Shown here in pieces: positions 1 through 12,366 of a DNA stretch of 64,000 nucleotides. The position numbers and the translations under genes were made by a program. The stretch is from Porites lobata (lineage: Eukaryota > Cnidaria > Anthozoa > Scleractinia > Poritidae), in NCBI GenBank assembly GCA_942486035.1, contig CALNXK010000309.1, forward strand, positions 236,001 to 300,000, read 5' to 3'. Position 1 is the stretch's first letter, and each line of letters starts with the position of its first letter. The notes under the pieces are model-generated. The model worked only from the letters and a program-made list of their open reading frames with translations. It did no database searches and was not told the origin of the DNA.

Positions 1-697
1 GGCCAGTTTTTCAAATCCTTCTTCGGATTTCCCAAGCGAAGGCTAAAAATGAAAATCAAAAAATAGATATCTCAGCATGACCTCAGCGTTAAAACTAAAG
101 AACTGCATTTTTGATGTGAAAGTGACTGCGTGTATTAAATTAACTAAAGCTCGTAAAAGTGAAGAGGAGTTCGTCCGCGACAGATAAATGACATTCCAGA
201 ACAAGTTCCGCACTCAACTTTAGCAAACAAAGGTAACATAAATTACAGCTAATTAACTGATTTATTGAGAAGACTTTGTCTTTTTACCGAGTAACACAGC
301 ACATTAACTCATATGATGCACTTTAAGTGCTTAACAAATTCATCCAACCATTCACTGTTTTCATGCCGGTACTTTTCTTCTATGAAGGAGACAATTAATG
401 TAAATTTCTTCGTCATTCAAAACAACTAACAAAAAAAAAGTAAGATATCTAACTTTTTTTTTGCGAGCAAGCCATTACTAAGTTTAGTACCCCTAATTTG
501 TAACAATTAAAACCACACCAATTTGAAGTTAAACAGCTTTGTAAAAAAGTTGTTAAGTATCCTGTTGTTTAAAATTCAAACAAATTTATCTTCTTTTTCC
601 ATGGTTAAGACAGTTTGCTTCGTCGTCACCTTTCTTGGAACATATCTTATGAACAGGGTATAAACTATGCAAATATCCCAGTCAGCCATAGAATAAA
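1..697. other. AT-rich non-coding stretch
   Basis: No open frame with protein-like composition and no convincing exon bounded by splice sites was seen on either strand. The sequence is AT-rich with A and T runs, for example around 430-460. It directly precedes a tandem duplication, so it may be part of the same unclassified repeat. Confidence 0.5.
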
Positions 698-1318
698 CGC
701 CAACCTACTTAAATAAAAATATCTACTCTTTTTAAATAATAATAAACTTTACATTGACTTTTGCAGGTTCTTACAAAAAGCCTTAACTTACATTTATAAC
801 GTCATCTATCTTTTATAAAGCGCTTAAGCTTAAAAATAGCCTAGACAAAACCACTTAAATTTTACCATTAAAATTTCTGGAATATTTTCAGGATACTTCC
901 TTTCATCAATACCAGGCCATAAAGGTGCTGAAGTTTTGCGATCTTTATGCATACAGGTCACAGGTAGCCAACGGAATGTCCTCAATTACTCAACAAAACG
1001 CCAACCTACTTAAACAAAAATATCTACTCTTCTTAAAAAATTATAAGCGATGTTAAACGCCGGATTCACACTGATTTTTGTAGGTTCTTATAAAAAGTCT
1101 TTTCTTACATCTATAACGGCATCTATCTTTTTATAAACCGTTATAAAGCTTAAAAATAGCCTAGACAACACCACTTAAATTTTACCATCAAAATTTCTGA
1201 AATATTTTCAGGATACTTCCTTTCATATAACACCTGTCGATAAAAGTGCTGAAGTTTTCCGATCTTTAAGCAGACAGGTCACGGGTAAACAACGTCATGT
1301 CCTCATTTACTCAACAAA
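698..1318. repeat. Tandem duplication, two units of about 300 bp
   Basis: Unit 1 starts at the words CGCCAACCTACTTAAA near 698 and unit 2 at the same words near 999. Both continue through matching landmarks: TATCTACTCTT, GCAGGTTCTTA, CATCTATC, AATAGCCTAGACAA, ATATTTTCAGGATACTTCC and the closing words CAGGTCAC. The units differ by scattered substitutions and small indels, so the duplication is not very recent. No coding potential was seen. Confidence 0.85.
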
Positions 1319-1921
1319 ATGATCATGACAATATCAAATTATTAAAAAATACTGAAATGGCACGAAGCTAACAACGTTTCTCTGTAAAAACAACACCGCA
1401 ATAATACCGTCGCAGGCTTTTTGACAACACTTTTGCAAATAGAATTCAATGTATTCGAAACTAAAGAAAGTTTTTAGAAGTATTTCTCTAAACTGCCCAA
1501 AGGAAGCTATTAGGCTGATTTAGCAACAGAACGGGAACGTCAGTTGACGACGGGAAAGCGCGCGGAAAGGACTGGATGTGTATGGATGGGACTTTCGGCT
1601 CTCAATTTGACGCCCTGTCATTGGTCAAGAGTCAATATGTTCACGCGATATTGGACCAATCATGGGAGCTCTTACATAGAGATGTCCACCTGTGAGATGC
1701 CCACTTCAATACTGTCTAGACACAAACCGATGTCCACCTTTAAAAGATTGAGGTATTTAGTCGGTGTCCATTGGTCGTGGTTATCCAAATGATCCATATG
1801 CGATAGACTTTCCGCAGAAAGAGCCTTGTGTCATCTTCTGGACGTGGCCGCTTTTACTTGACGTCTACTTTTCATTTGCTTATAGAGTTAGACACAATGC
1901 GCTGTTAATCACCTAACAAGG
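1319..1921. other. Non-coding, no gene seen
   Basis: Short open frames here lack splice context and recognisable motifs. The stretch lies just downstream of the last exon of the minus-strand gene and would contain its 3' UTR. I see no clear polyadenylation signal. Confidence 0.4.
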
Positions 1922-2388
1922 TCACATGATCTTACAATTATCCTTATCGCACCTTTCCTTTCCCTTAGTGTCTTCCCCAGGATCGGAATCAATTGGTACA
2001 ACACAACTATTTTCATTCTGTGCTGTTTCACGTCTGTTCTCGCTACCCACACCGTCACCAACTCTGTGTTGATAGCTGTGTCCGACAACTCTCGTTGTTT
2101 GGTTTGAATCTGTTATCTGCCTCTGATCTTGGTTTACCGAAACATCACTGTCGGGAAAGGAGTCACCTCTCACAAATATTTCTTTTCTGTGTTGCGCTTC
2201 TTTCGACGAACTTCCCTTTGAAGGTGCGGTTGAATTCTTGAATGCACTAGCTGCATTAGATGCTGCCGCAAAAGCGTGATCTGGTGGCGGTCCCGGAATA
2301 CTACACTGTCCAACTAGTCTATTGCTTCGTTCATCAGCTCTATTTGTAGGTGGAATGGTATTCCTTGCTACAGACAGTTTGATATTAT
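1922..2388 (-). CDS. Last exon of unrecognised Ser/Pro-rich gene
   Basis: Read on the minus strand, the exon opens after the acceptor CTTTTGCGCTAG and runs about 155 codons to a stop at 1922. It encodes a hydrophilic, disordered-looking tail: an Ala-rich patch (AFAAASNAASAF), a proline patch (PGPPPDH), then an Asp/Gln/Asn-rich end finishing near KGKERCDKDNCKIM. The acceptor needs two bases to complete its codon, exactly what the donor at 3069 supplies, so the two exons join in frame. I recognise no domain and assign no function. The frame stays open well upstream of any ATG, which supports exon status over a stand-alone small gene. Confidence 0.6.
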
Positions 2389-3068
2389 CTAGCGCAAAAG
2401 AAAATAGGACAAGCCGAATGCAAAATTAGTTTGTTTGACCCCTGCCCGTAGGGATTTTGCTGCAGTGGAACCTCGACATAACAAACGGCCAAGGGACCGG
2501 CAAAATTGGTTCGCTACACAGAGGTTTCGTTATATCGAGGATCTTTTTCATATATTTAACTATTACGGATCATTAAGTCAACATTAAAGCTTACTTCTCA
2601 CTTAGGGCAAAATGTTGGCTTAGGGGGAGGGGTAGGTGGGCAGTTCCACCATAGATACTGGGGTAATTAGCCACGCACGCAGACGTTATAAAGACTTCGT
2701 CACGAGTTCCACCGGATGAAGAAGCCCTAATAACATCTGCGTAGGAGGTTACCTCCTAAAGAATAGCCTGCGTGCCGTGAAGGCGCAAAAAGGGGAGGGG
2801 AGGAGAGGGGGAGAAAAGCATAAATGGGAAAAAAGAAGGTGCCTCTCTCCCCAATCCCCCTCCATTTTCGACACCTGCTACGCATGCTAGGCTATGAACG
2901 GTCCGCTACCACATGGAAGGTAGGCTTACTCACCCCAACCCCTGTGCAAAGAATGCTCGTCTAATATCACAGTATTGCCAAAAAAATACATCGAAGAGAT
3001 GACCCTCTAAGGTGTTGCACTAACTTGCACAACGATGTAAAGTACCCAGACAAATAAACAAGGCTTAC
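2389..3068. repeat. Intron carrying a degenerate mariner-like end and a foldback element
   Basis: At 2463-2545 the words CAGTGGAACCTCGACATAAC and GTTTCGTTATATCGAGG resemble ends of mariner-type MITEs, but only a fragment is visible. At about 2764-2893 an imperfect inverted repeat runs from AATAGCCTGCGTGCCG plus a purine-rich run to a pyrimidine-rich run plus TACGCATGCTAGGC. A related repeat lies at 57826-57936. No exon is seen in this interval. Confidence 0.55.
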
Positions 3069-3964
3069 TTGAAGGTCCCTGCATTGCTGACGAAGCTGAA
3101 GCAGTTTTCTTTTCATCTCTACATGTACGCTGCTTCTGTAAATGAGCAGTTTCTCCACTTTCCTCAGACGCTTTTCTGTGGTTTAACTTTTTCTCAATTC
3201 CAGACAGTGGTGTGCATCTCTCTGAACTGCTACAGTTTACTGAACCTTCAATACTTGACAAGGCGACGGTAGTTGCTGTAGTTTCAGTGCGAGAAGTGCA
3301 AACAGCCCTTTCTAATTCGCCCAATTCCGGTTTTTTATTTTCTTCAGGAATCGGATATGGGAATCTCCCAGGGCTATCAGCAGCGTCACTTGAATTTTCC
3401 GTGGGAGTTTTAGGATGATTACTTTCAGTCACAGGGTAGGACAATGTTCCAAGACCCTTGACAGCATTTTCCTTTTCCGAGATGGATCGCACACTGCCTT
3501 CTTCAGGAACACTCGCAGGTAATTTTTCAGAGACGTTAACATCGGCTGAGTTTCCAGGGGGACTTCCTGATTTTTTTGTCTCTGGAACAGGACTGCACAA
3601 TACTACGCAAGAACCAGTCGCAACTTCAATCTGCTTGGAAGATCCTGCGCTGCCTGCTTCAGGAACGCTCGCAGGTAATTTTTCAGGGACATTAACATTG
3701 GTTGAATCTCCAGGGGGAGTTCCTGAGTTTTTTGTCTCTGGAACAGGACTGCCGGAAAATGCTCCGCGAGAACCAGAAGCAACTGCAATCTGCTCGGAAG
3801 ATCCTACACTACCCACTTCAGGAACTGCCGTAGGTATTTCAGGGGTATTTGCGATATTTTCACTTTCTGTAGGGTTTCCTGAGCTAGCAGTAACGGGGTT
3901 TGTACCACTCCTACTCTCCGGAAACCCAAATGGAGATTCGATACTTTCCGCAGTACTTGGAGTT
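3069..3964 (-). CDS. Internal exon, Ser/Pro/Glu-rich repeat protein
   Basis: On the minus strand the exon is bounded by a strong acceptor (TTTATATCTTTCAG, ending at 3965) and the donor CAA|GTAAGC at 3068. It is about 298 codons, hydrophilic, with no predicted globular domain or membrane segment. Its first half holds about three imperfect repeats of roughly 60 residues, recognisable by EKLPASVPEAGSAGSS, SPVPETKKSG and PPGNSADVNV. The composition suggests a disordered linker in a cytoplasmic or nuclear protein; this is inference. It joins in frame to the exon at 2388. The exon at 5704-5815 also fits its upstream phase. Joined, exons 3964-3069 and 2388-1922 give 453 residues. The start codon was not found. 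Confidence 0.6.
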
Positions 3965-4317
3965 CTGAAAGATATAAACAAGTGAACAGAATGCTAATTA
4001 CAATACAGGACATAAACACTCTGTGACTACATAAAAACCGTTATGACAAGGTCCTTTTTACGATTCTTAAGTTCTTACGATTCTTAAGTCAATTCGCGTC
4101 ACAATCGTTCTGAAATATACGCCGTGACATGGACGTTGCTCCATCCGTTTTATGGGCTCCTGCTATGGACCTGCAAAACATACCAAGTTGGTCCCTTACG
4201 AGGGCTTTGATTGTATAGGGTCCTTTAGCGATTACAGTATTAAAGAACAGTTTCTTATAATCTACTAACGTAGCGCAACGGTCATTAAACAATAAATAAT
4301 ATTTGGTATACGTCAAC

Positions 4318-4423
4318 TTGGTGTTGCTGTTCCCACATTGGTTACACTGTGGTCACCAATACTGGCATGTCCACCAGACATGTTGATACTGTAGCTACTT
4401 TCACCAGTGGAAGGAAGCTGGGG
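4318..4423 (-). CDS. Possible optional exon (Gly/His/Ser motif)
   Basis: After the acceptor AAGTGTTCAG this frame reads through SGGHASIGDHSVTNVG, strikingly like GGYAAIGPHSALHVG in the candidate exon at 5704-5815. That similarity is why I list it. The likely donor (CAA|GTTGAC) is weak and its phase does not fit the exon at 3964. It may be a duplicated, alternative or dead exon, or need another exon in between. Confidence 0.3.
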
Positions 4424-5703
4424 CTGAACACTTAACACAAGAACAAATCAAAATTTACATTCTCATGCGTTTTCTTTGAGTGCTCGAATCTTTCTGCTCG
4501 TGTAACCGCCATATTGAGAAAAACGTCGAAGAGTTGGGGAAAGTCAAAGCGGGAAAGAAGGATGGGAGAATTCTTTCCCACCTCGCCCGTCTTCTTCTTT
4601 CCTCGTCCCTCTATTCCTGCTCACCAAAATATCCCTATGTCGAACATCGTACATGGTGGCCACGGGGATACGAATATAAACAAGGCAGCTTTCACCTGCT
4701 CAAAAATACGCCAGCATCGCAGACTATAGTTTGTACCACAAGTTGCATTCAGTGAAAAGAAAGGATCGATATAACGATAGGTTGCATAAAAACGGCCTGT
4801 ACATTACCTCTGAACATTTTTTGCTAATATGTTTCGTTTTGACATTGCGACAAAATCGTCAAAATACACTCAACAACTCCCCGAAGCAATGTTATTAGTT
4901 TATGAAAGTTATTTGTTCATTTTATCCAAAGGGTTTGGTAAATAGTCAAACGACTATAGATCATTTTAAAGTTGTGGGCTTAGTATCCTAGCTTTTGAGT
5001 GGACGTGAGGCTGAGGTTGACCCTGTTTTTATACAAACCTCCTTCTTTTTTATGGAAATTTAAATGAAAAAAAAAAAATTAGCATAACAACAACATGATT
5101 TACATAATAAAGTAGGAAGGGTTGTATCAAAACAGGGTCAACTCCAGCATCGTTTCCACGAGCCGACCCGCGCCTATTCCAAACAACGATTGTGATTGGC
5201 TGGAAGAACAATAGGGATGGTGACATAACAATGCCCCTATCCCTGAAAACAATAGGTAGTGCAGGTTATATGCACCAATGAAATAAGAGGTTGGGATGGG
5301 TGCAGGTCAATCGCTTTTGCACCTGTAACATACTGTAAAATGGGCTATTCCCCCATGGCCGATAAATATTAGTGGGTCAGAAGAGGGTTATATGCTTTTT
5401 TCTCAGGCAAGATAGATATCGATATTGACCACTAATCACCTTCCCCTAGGGGGATAGTTGTATACTGTACGATAACCAAGGACTCTGTCTCAACGACAGA
5501 ATCTTTCCAAATACGTCAGAAGTATCTCATATGGTTGCCTCTATGATTCAACTCATTTCAAACCACCACTGACATCTTAAGTCAAAGATACGCAATTTCC
5601 CTCCCACACCGCTTCCACATTTCTGAATTTCAACGGCAAACCGTGCGAAGCAAACAGATTTAAATTAACATCACAATGACTGAAGATAAGATCATACACT
5701 AAC
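4424..5703. repeat. Non-coding with foldback repeat at 4968-5165
   Basis: The arms GAGGTTGACCCTGTTTTTAT (from 5013) and its near reverse complement (to 5145) enclose an A-rich loop. A second copy with the same flanks lies at 21874-22096, so this is a dispersed foldback element. The rest of the interval, probably intronic, shows no convincing exon. Confidence 0.65.
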
Positions 5704-5815
5704 CCAGTAGGAGTAACAGCTGATTGTCCCACATGAAGCGCACTGTGGGGTCCAATCGCTGCATATCCACCATTGCCAACTTTAGTGTGGTATTCATTCT
5801 TAACTGTAACTTGTG
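5704..5815 (-). CDS. Candidate upstream exon of the Ser/Pro-rich gene
   Basis: On the minus strand, a 112-nt open stretch follows the acceptor ATGTAACAACAG and ends at a GTTAGT donor. It encodes a short motif with NEYHTKVGNGGYAAIGPHSA. Its donor leaves two bases of a codon, exactly the phase the exon starting at 3964 requires, so the joined reading continues in frame. The related motif at 4318-4423 suggests a small repeated module. I recognise no family. Further 5' exons and the start codon were not identified. Confidence 0.4.
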
Positions 5816-7331
5816 CTGTTGTTACATCAAGAGAGAATGATCTAAGAGAGCGAATCCCCCATACATGACCCTCTTTCCATCAAAATTATTTTCAATCTAT
5901 TTTTGGTTCTGTGTCACACTGTGTGGTTATTTTAAGGACGCCACCTTATTGGTCGGTTTGAGTGGCGTCATGTAATTTTAAACTTAGCGGATAATTCATT
6001 TCACTGCCGATCACGCACAGCAAGCGTTATGACGTGCAAACGTGGTATTACTTTCGCCGACGAGTCAAAAGATTTCTACGTGGAAAAATCTGGCAAGAGT
6101 AGCTCCCGAAGAGCAAAACGGTACTAGCTTGTAGAAGTTCGCCGGAGGAAGCGGTTCCGACTCGACCGAAATTGCTAATTGAGGTCTTCGCTACATCAGT
6201 ATAAAAACATTGAACAAAAAAGACAACTGTGTCTTCCGGTGACATCCACGCACTCCCGCGAGCTGTGATACCGTCGTTTAGATCCAACCGTGGACACGTA
6301 ACGAGAAAATAGGTTCAAAGTGGGTTCAAACATGAATGTTTGGCCGCCAAACATTTGAATTTTGAGAGGGCTCTAGACAAATGTGGTCACACCACCCACT
6401 ATAAAGAATTGACAGAAACCAGAAACCGCGCATAAAAAGTCTCTGGCATGCAGGTTAGCGATTGTCTAACAGCTTGAAGCATCTGACCTGATTTGTGTTC
6501 GCAGGGCGAAATATTCATCGCCAAGTATTAGACGTTAAGAAGAAGTAATGCAGTTTGAAACTCTCAAGAATAATTCTGAAAAGTAAATGTACTGTTTCTG
6601 AAAGAAAAACATTCCAGGAAAAAGTGAAAAAATATCTTGCAGATTTTCATAAACAATTGAAGCCAGCCACCTATTAAAGGTTTCGTGTTTCGCGCGTGAT
6701 AACCATTGCCTTTGGCTTTCACGGTGTGTCAGAATTCAGCATTCGTTACTTTAAATGGCTACCAGCCGTTAGAAAATCTGAATCTTTAATCTCAAAGTGA
6801 AATTTTGACTCCAATACTGCAATCCCTTTGTAAATGAAATTCATTCCTACAGTATGAGCGGAAAGCGCTGATCAAAAACACGTCAACAACAGGAGCCAAT
6901 TAGTGTCGGCTCCTAGCGCTAATTACTATAATGGCTGTCAAACTTCAAATGTTTGGCGGCGAAACATGTCACGTTCACGTGAAAGTAGACCACGCGGGTC
7001 ACGGAAACAACAGACAAAAATAACCTACGCAGCACGCGCGCGAACTTTAAATAGATTTTAAAAAATTATCATGGGGCACAGGGATTCGCTCTCTTACCTC
7101 ATCCTCTCTTGGTTACATACATTACTGAAACAACAAAATAGTGTCAGCTACAAACAGATTTTGATTCAAGTCAGGCTCGGTTTTCACTGCTCTCTAAGGT
7201 CCGGTCTGGTTCCTCCTCTTTTCGCGGGGAAGAAACGCAGACTTATTTTTCGAAAAAAGGCTGGAAATCTAGCTTAGTCATTGCAAATATATCGGCTGAG
7301 GCCAATTTTTTAACCTGTGGGGTATTCACTC
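5816..7331. other. Non-coding, no gene supported
   Basis: Both strands carry only short frames. A 79-codon minus-strand frame near 6048-6287 is in moderately GC-rich sequence and could include a first exon of the minus-strand gene, but I cannot support a start or donor there. The words TTTGGCGGCGAAACAT near 6950 echo TTTGGCCGCCAAACAT near 6335 in inverted orientation, hinting at a degraded inverted-repeat element. Confidence 0.4.
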
Positions 7332-7610
7332 ATGACCGCGCTTGGCTGACTTCCGAATGCTCACCGAGATATGATACAGTTTTGGTACAGTGAGACAGGC
7401 CATCGCGTGATACATAGAGGTTTAATTCACAATTTTTAATCAATTCTCGTGCTTCTTGTGCCTTTGCAAAAAAATCAAGAAGTGCCACACACTAAATCTA
7501 CTTACTATTAAAAAAATATCATTATTTCATAGGTTTAATGCAAGCCAATAATTAAACCAACTCGTGACAGGAATATCTCGGTGAGCATTCGGACGTCAGC
7601 CAAGCGTGGT
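7332..7610. mobile_element. Foldback MITE-like element with 41-bp arms
   Basis: The left arm 7332-7372 (ATGACCGCGCTTGGCTGAC...) is the reverse complement of 7570-7610 with about two mismatches. The spacer is AT-rich and non-coding. No clear target-site duplication could be assigned, and the element may extend beyond the arms. About 1.1 kb to the right (7611-8737) I see nothing beyond AT-rich sequence. Confidence 0.7.
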
Positions 7611-8737
7611 CATTGCACGCGTGCTGAACAAGAATGCTGTATAGTGACAGACTAGAAACAATAGACAACTCCCAAAGCACAAACTCAGCCAAAACGCTAA
7701 AAATCTTCAATGTTTGCTCAAGTTTGGGCTTATAGAAGATAATGTCACAGTTTTTCAATGACCATGAAATTCAGAGTCCGGGTAGTTAGTTAATCATTTG
7801 TGGCCCTGAAAAAATTTGAAGGAAAAAAAACTACGAATTTTCAAGAAAATGCTTTTTTCGTGAGATGGACTCTTAAACGTTGACAAACGTCAACAAATAG
7901 CGAAAACTATAATTTCTATATGTTTGCTTTGCTCGAAATCGCGCGCATTTACAAGGCCCTAAAGCGTTTTGCTGACGTGCAAGGACCCATCTGTTATAAC
8001 GATGCCCAAAATAAAGAGATGAATCTCATAGTTTATTAGATATAATCCGTGTAAAGTTTGCTTATCGTTTTCGCATAAATTATGACCTAAATTTGGAAAC
8101 CGCTGAATTTCTCGAATTGGGTCTTTGCGATTTTGGTGAAACTCTGTTCAGCGCAAGGCACTAATGCGCACTATGTGTAGCCGAGAGATTTTCACGAAAA
8201 AATGCCGGCAACAGCAGATTTTCGACTCAGACCTCAAAGGGGCGTGGCATTATAACCACGTGACATTTACTCCGATCGCCAAAAATTTTATGTTATATTG
8301 TAGATTGATCTATATGTTATCCATTTTATGTGTTAGACTTACGATAAAAGTAAAGGTGGGGATACCAGAGAGCTTCAAAGTAGGATGGTACCCCCCCAAA
8401 AAAACTGGGTCGAGTCACCTTAAGAAGGCGAAAAACTACAACTGACTTTCTCGAATCCCGCGTTAACTGGCACCAAAACCGCATCATAAATTTCCTATAA
8501 TTTTACCCTTAGTAACCCTGCTAACCCCAAATGATATATTTTTTGCCCCAAGGTTATTTTTGTTATACTTCAACCCTATATAAATCGAACTAATTTTTAA
8601 AACTGTTGTAAACAATAATAAAACATACTCCAAAACAACCACTTGACAGAAAAGAATCAAATAAGACGCTCTAGGGACAATTCATACAAACTCTTAATAT
8701 ATTATTTAATATATACATTTTGTAACACTCATGTATA

Positions 8738-9127
8738 CAGTAAAAACCCGCAACTAAGAACCTAAAAATTAAGAACCTGTTAGCCTAAAATTGGTCATTT
8801 ATACCCCTATAAACAAGAACCTATTTAGCCTAAGAAATTTAAAACAGGTTCTTATTTTCTGAAATAATACTAGTACATTACAGCTGCATTGCAAGAATCA
8901 TATTTGAAGCAAAGTAAGCAGATTGCCACTGTTGTAAAAATGTTTTTTTAAAGAAAAATGCGTGCAAGATATGTAGTCTTACAAAGCATACTAACTACTT
9001 TTTCTCCAGAATTAAGAACCCATTTTAAGAACCTAAATAGCCTAAAATTCTGTTAACTACCATTTACATAAGAACCTGTTTAGGCTAACTCCTAAAAATG
9101 TAGGTTCTTAGTTGCGGGTTTTTACTG
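8738..9127. mobile_element. Mariner/Tc1-like MITE, 390 bp
   Basis: The termini CAGTAAAAACCCGCAACTAA and its reverse complement (ending ACTG at 9127) are perfect over more than 25 bases and flanked on both sides by TA. A TA target duplication with CAGT termini is the hallmark of Tc1/mariner elements. Inside are subterminal repeats of AAGAACCT and AGCCTAA in both orientations. There is no transposase frame, so it is non-autonomous. Confidence 0.85.
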
Positions 9128-9184
9128 TATTATTAATTAACTGGTGTAGTTATAATTAAATTTCGAGCCTGCTTGTCGCCATAG

Positions 9185-9345
9185 GGCCGGCCTTCAGTAT
9201 AGGTCAGTGGTTAGAGCGTCCGAACTAAAACTCGGAGGGTCGTGAGTTCGATCTCACCCGGAGCTCGGAATTTTTTCTGAGCTTTCTGGTGCTAGAAAAC
9301 TCCTTCTTCCAAACTATACTATTTCTGTGAAAATAAAGCTTTGAT
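9185..9345 (+). mobile_element. tRNA-derived SINE
   Basis: The head carries an A-box-like stretch (TAGGTCAGTGGTTAGAGCG) and a B-box-like stretch (GAGTTCGATCTC) about 35 bases apart, followed by a non-tRNA body. This internal Pol III promoter layout is that of tRNA-derived SINEs. It cannot be a functional tRNA because the sequence after the B box does not pair back to a standard acceptor stem. Confidence 0.6.
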
Positions 9346-9356
9346 ACTGCTGTACA

Positions 9357-11050
9357 GTGGCTCTGAGTTTAATCACTTCAAGTCAGTATCATGTGATGAA
9401 CTGTCTGATCTGGTTCCTACATCGACTTTGCATGCTAGATCCGATTCCCGCGTCAGTCCTCAAAAACTGTTATGATCTGCTTCTTCCGTTTATCACGAAG
9501 GTTGTGAACTGTTCTTTGCAGAACTCCACGTTGACCTCAGACATGAAACGAGCCAATGTCAGGCCCTCTCTCAAGAAACCATCACTTGATTACCAACTGT
9601 ACAAGAATCACAGACCTATCTCCAACCTGATGTTTCTCTCCAACTGCTGCGAGGAGGTAGTCGCGAGTCAATTCATTTCCCATCTGCGAGAAAACAAACT
9701 TGAAGAAATCTTCCAATCCGCTTATAAAGTGGGCCATAGCACTGAATCAGCACTGTTGCGAGTGCACTACGATGTGCTATGTGCATTAGATGATGGAAGG
9801 TGTGTGATGTTTGTACTGTTGGACATGTTGGCAGCGTTCGACATAGTGGATCATGGCATCCTACTATCGCGTCTCTCCCAGTGCATTGGTGTTCAGGGCT
9901 CTGCCTACACTTGGTTTGAGTCTTACCCGTCCAGTCGTTCACAGTTCTTCCAAATCAGAGATATTAGTTCTTCTGATCGTCAACTGACCTGCGGTCTTCC
10001 CCAGGGGTCCGTGTTAGGCCCAGTCCTATACTTGGTCTATACCTCTTCTCTCGGAGCTATCCTGCGTCGCCATGGTGTCGGGTTTCACATGTACGCGGAC
10101 GACATGAAGACCACTAAAATGGAGGACGTTGTGTCTGCACGCACTAGGGTCGAAGTTTGTTTGCGTGAGGTGAACCAATACATGCTTTTAAACAATCTCC
10201 GGTTAAACAATGTTAAGACTGAACTCCTGGTTCTGCACGCTAAACATCGCCCTAAGCCACCATTAGATTCGATTATTGTGGGTGATACTACTTTGGAGCC
10301 CACATCTAGCGTACGGAACATTGGTGCCGTCTTTGACGATATCATGAGTTTCGAGGAACACGTCAATGAACTATGCAGGACTGCTTTTTATCACATCAGA
10401 AACATTAGTCGTATACGTCCATGTCTTAGTATTGACTCCACCAAAACACTAGTGCATGCATTAGTAACGTCTCGCTTAGATCATTGTAATTCGCTTCTCT
10501 ATGGCCTAACCAATTATCTTATTCAGAGACTACAATATGTTATGAACGCGGCGGCCAAAGTGATCACTTGCAAGTGAAAGTTTGATCATGTCACACCACT
10601 ACTTATTGAGTTACACTGGCTCCCCGTCCGTCAGCGTATTGTTTTGAAGATCTTAATTGTACACCCTTAATACACTCCATGGTGCGACTCCAACGTACCT
10701 GACTGAGCTCATCAGTCCTTATGTTCCTTGGCGAGCTCTTAGGTCTGCTGACCAACTTCTGCTGGAGCAGCCAACGCACAAGCTCGATTGATTGGCTTGA
10801 GGGCTTTCTCAGTGTGCGCGCCTTACCTCTGGAACTCGCTTCCATTTGAGATTAAAAGCAGCGCATCTGTCTCTATCTTTAAAGCTAAGCTTGAGACCTA
10901 TCTTTTTCGACAAGCATATTTTTAGGACTTTTAGACTTTCGAGTTTTTCGATTCTTAGGATTTTTTTTACATTTTTTAGTGTATAGATTATAATATATTT
11001 GACACTGTAAAGCGCATTTGGGCGTTAGGAGAATGCGCTATAGAAATATA

Positions 11051-11091
<41 letters not shown>
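9357..11091 (+). mobile_element. CR1/L2-like non-LTR retrotransposon, 5'-truncated
   Basis: An open stretch of about 406 codons (9357-10577) encodes a reverse transcriptase core. Visible are the fingers region (NHRPISNLMFLS), strand A (VLLDMLAAFDIVDH), the GLPQGSVLGPVLY motif, the catalytic YADD box (FHMYADDMK) and the thumb (LRLNNVKTELLVL). The frame is broken by a stop at about 10575, after which LHWLPVRQRI and more C-terminal sequence continue in shifted or interrupted frames to about 10925. The 3' end has the conserved TGTAAAGCGC...GCGCTATAGAAATAT and a long (ATT)n tail at about 11050-11091, marking target-primed integration. Endonuclease and N-terminal RT sequence are missing. It is inactive. 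Confidence 0.85.
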
Positions 11092-12366
11092 TCCACGGTA
11101 GCTAAGGTTACAGAGGCGCTGCTCCAGTTTTTAATAAATGCCTGATAAAGATAAGCACGACAGAGTTTTTGAACCATTTCTGTTGAGAAAACCAGTCAGA
11201 TCTAAAGGAATTTTAAAGCTCTTCAACAGAATAACTGTTGCTGTATTTTGTCCAAAAAAGAATCGGCTGCGTCTTGTGGTTAAAACTTCAAAATACACTC
11301 TTGCTCGTTTTTAATTATTATTTTATATACTGAGGTAAAAAGGTAAAGGAGTCTAATTCTACAAAGTCAACATTTGACTCGCAAACTTGAGGTCGACTGT
11401 GCGCTCATTTTGAACTCCTGTCTTTTCATCAGCGATCAGTGCTCCGTTCGACGGGCATTAGAGAGCTTTAAATTTGAGGACGAGTGAGAGCCGACGAGAT
11501 TTCCCTTAAAGTTTTTTCGCGTATTCTCGAAAAATATTCAAGCCGGAAAGCTTCATTGTACTATGTTTCACCTGAAAGGTTTGTGCAGTTATTTTTATTG
11601 GAGAAGGTTTAGCACTCTCCCGTTCGCAAAATGATTAAACTTCTAAAATTTGATAACTTGTTCCGCCACTACGACATTCTCGCTAAAACTCCTTGTAGAA
11701 TGGAGACGGCTATCACGTTTTCCCGCCAAAATGACGCTGGTTCACGCGCGATCACAACTCAGTATTGAGAAAATCTCGTAATCGTTGTGGTCCTTGAACG
11801 CTTACGGAAATTTTGGCGAAAAATTTCCGTCAAATGGTACTGGTATTTTTTGTGGCACCGAAAACAGGAACGGAATTGAGTTGTACCATTTACAAAATAC
11901 CGGTAAATTTTTTCGCTTTCTCTCGACTTGAAGCATGGCACTGATAATCCAAACAAGTGGCACCACAAATTTCAGTCGTTTCAGTAAAAACGGGAAAAAG
12001 GTAATACCTCGAAAGGTATTACCTTTTTTCCGGAAAATTTCCACCGGGATGAACAATTCCATTTGAATTCTCCCCGGAATTTCCTGGTTTTCCATAAAAA
12101 TGGTAAGCGCTCCTAGTCTCAGAATCTAAAGCTCTCTCTCCTAACGCAAGACTCAGAAGACTGCCTAGGAAGTGCGCTTTTCTCACTCTCTAGCTTTACA
12201 CTTTACCCCTGGTCGCTTGTTTTTACTAGTTTAACAAAAGTTATATTAACAATCATTCTGTTTCTGAAATATTTCTCCATTTCTGATTGGCTCAAATCCC
12301 CTGGATGATTCTTGGATGAGTCGCTTGCTTACATACAAAACTGGAAAATAAAGCAGATTGAATTTT
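11092..12366. other. Non-coding with a strong hairpin at 11995-12028
   Basis: No gene is supported. A perfect 14-bp stem (AAAAAGGTAATACC) with a 6-base loop lies at 11995-12028. It sits in a region (about 11800-12110) with degenerate GGAAATTT-type words on both sides and looks like the centre of an old foldback element. Near 12266 the words AATATTTCTCCATTTCTGATT occur, which recur near 33027 and 42962 as a dispersed repeat. Confidence 0.55.

Noticed and set aside
9200..9275. Functional tRNA gene
   Set aside because: A- and B-box-like words are present but no acceptor-stem pairing; best explained as a SINE head.
11054..11091. Independent (ATT)n microsatellite
   Set aside because: It is the 3' tail of the CR1-like LINE rather than a separate repeat.
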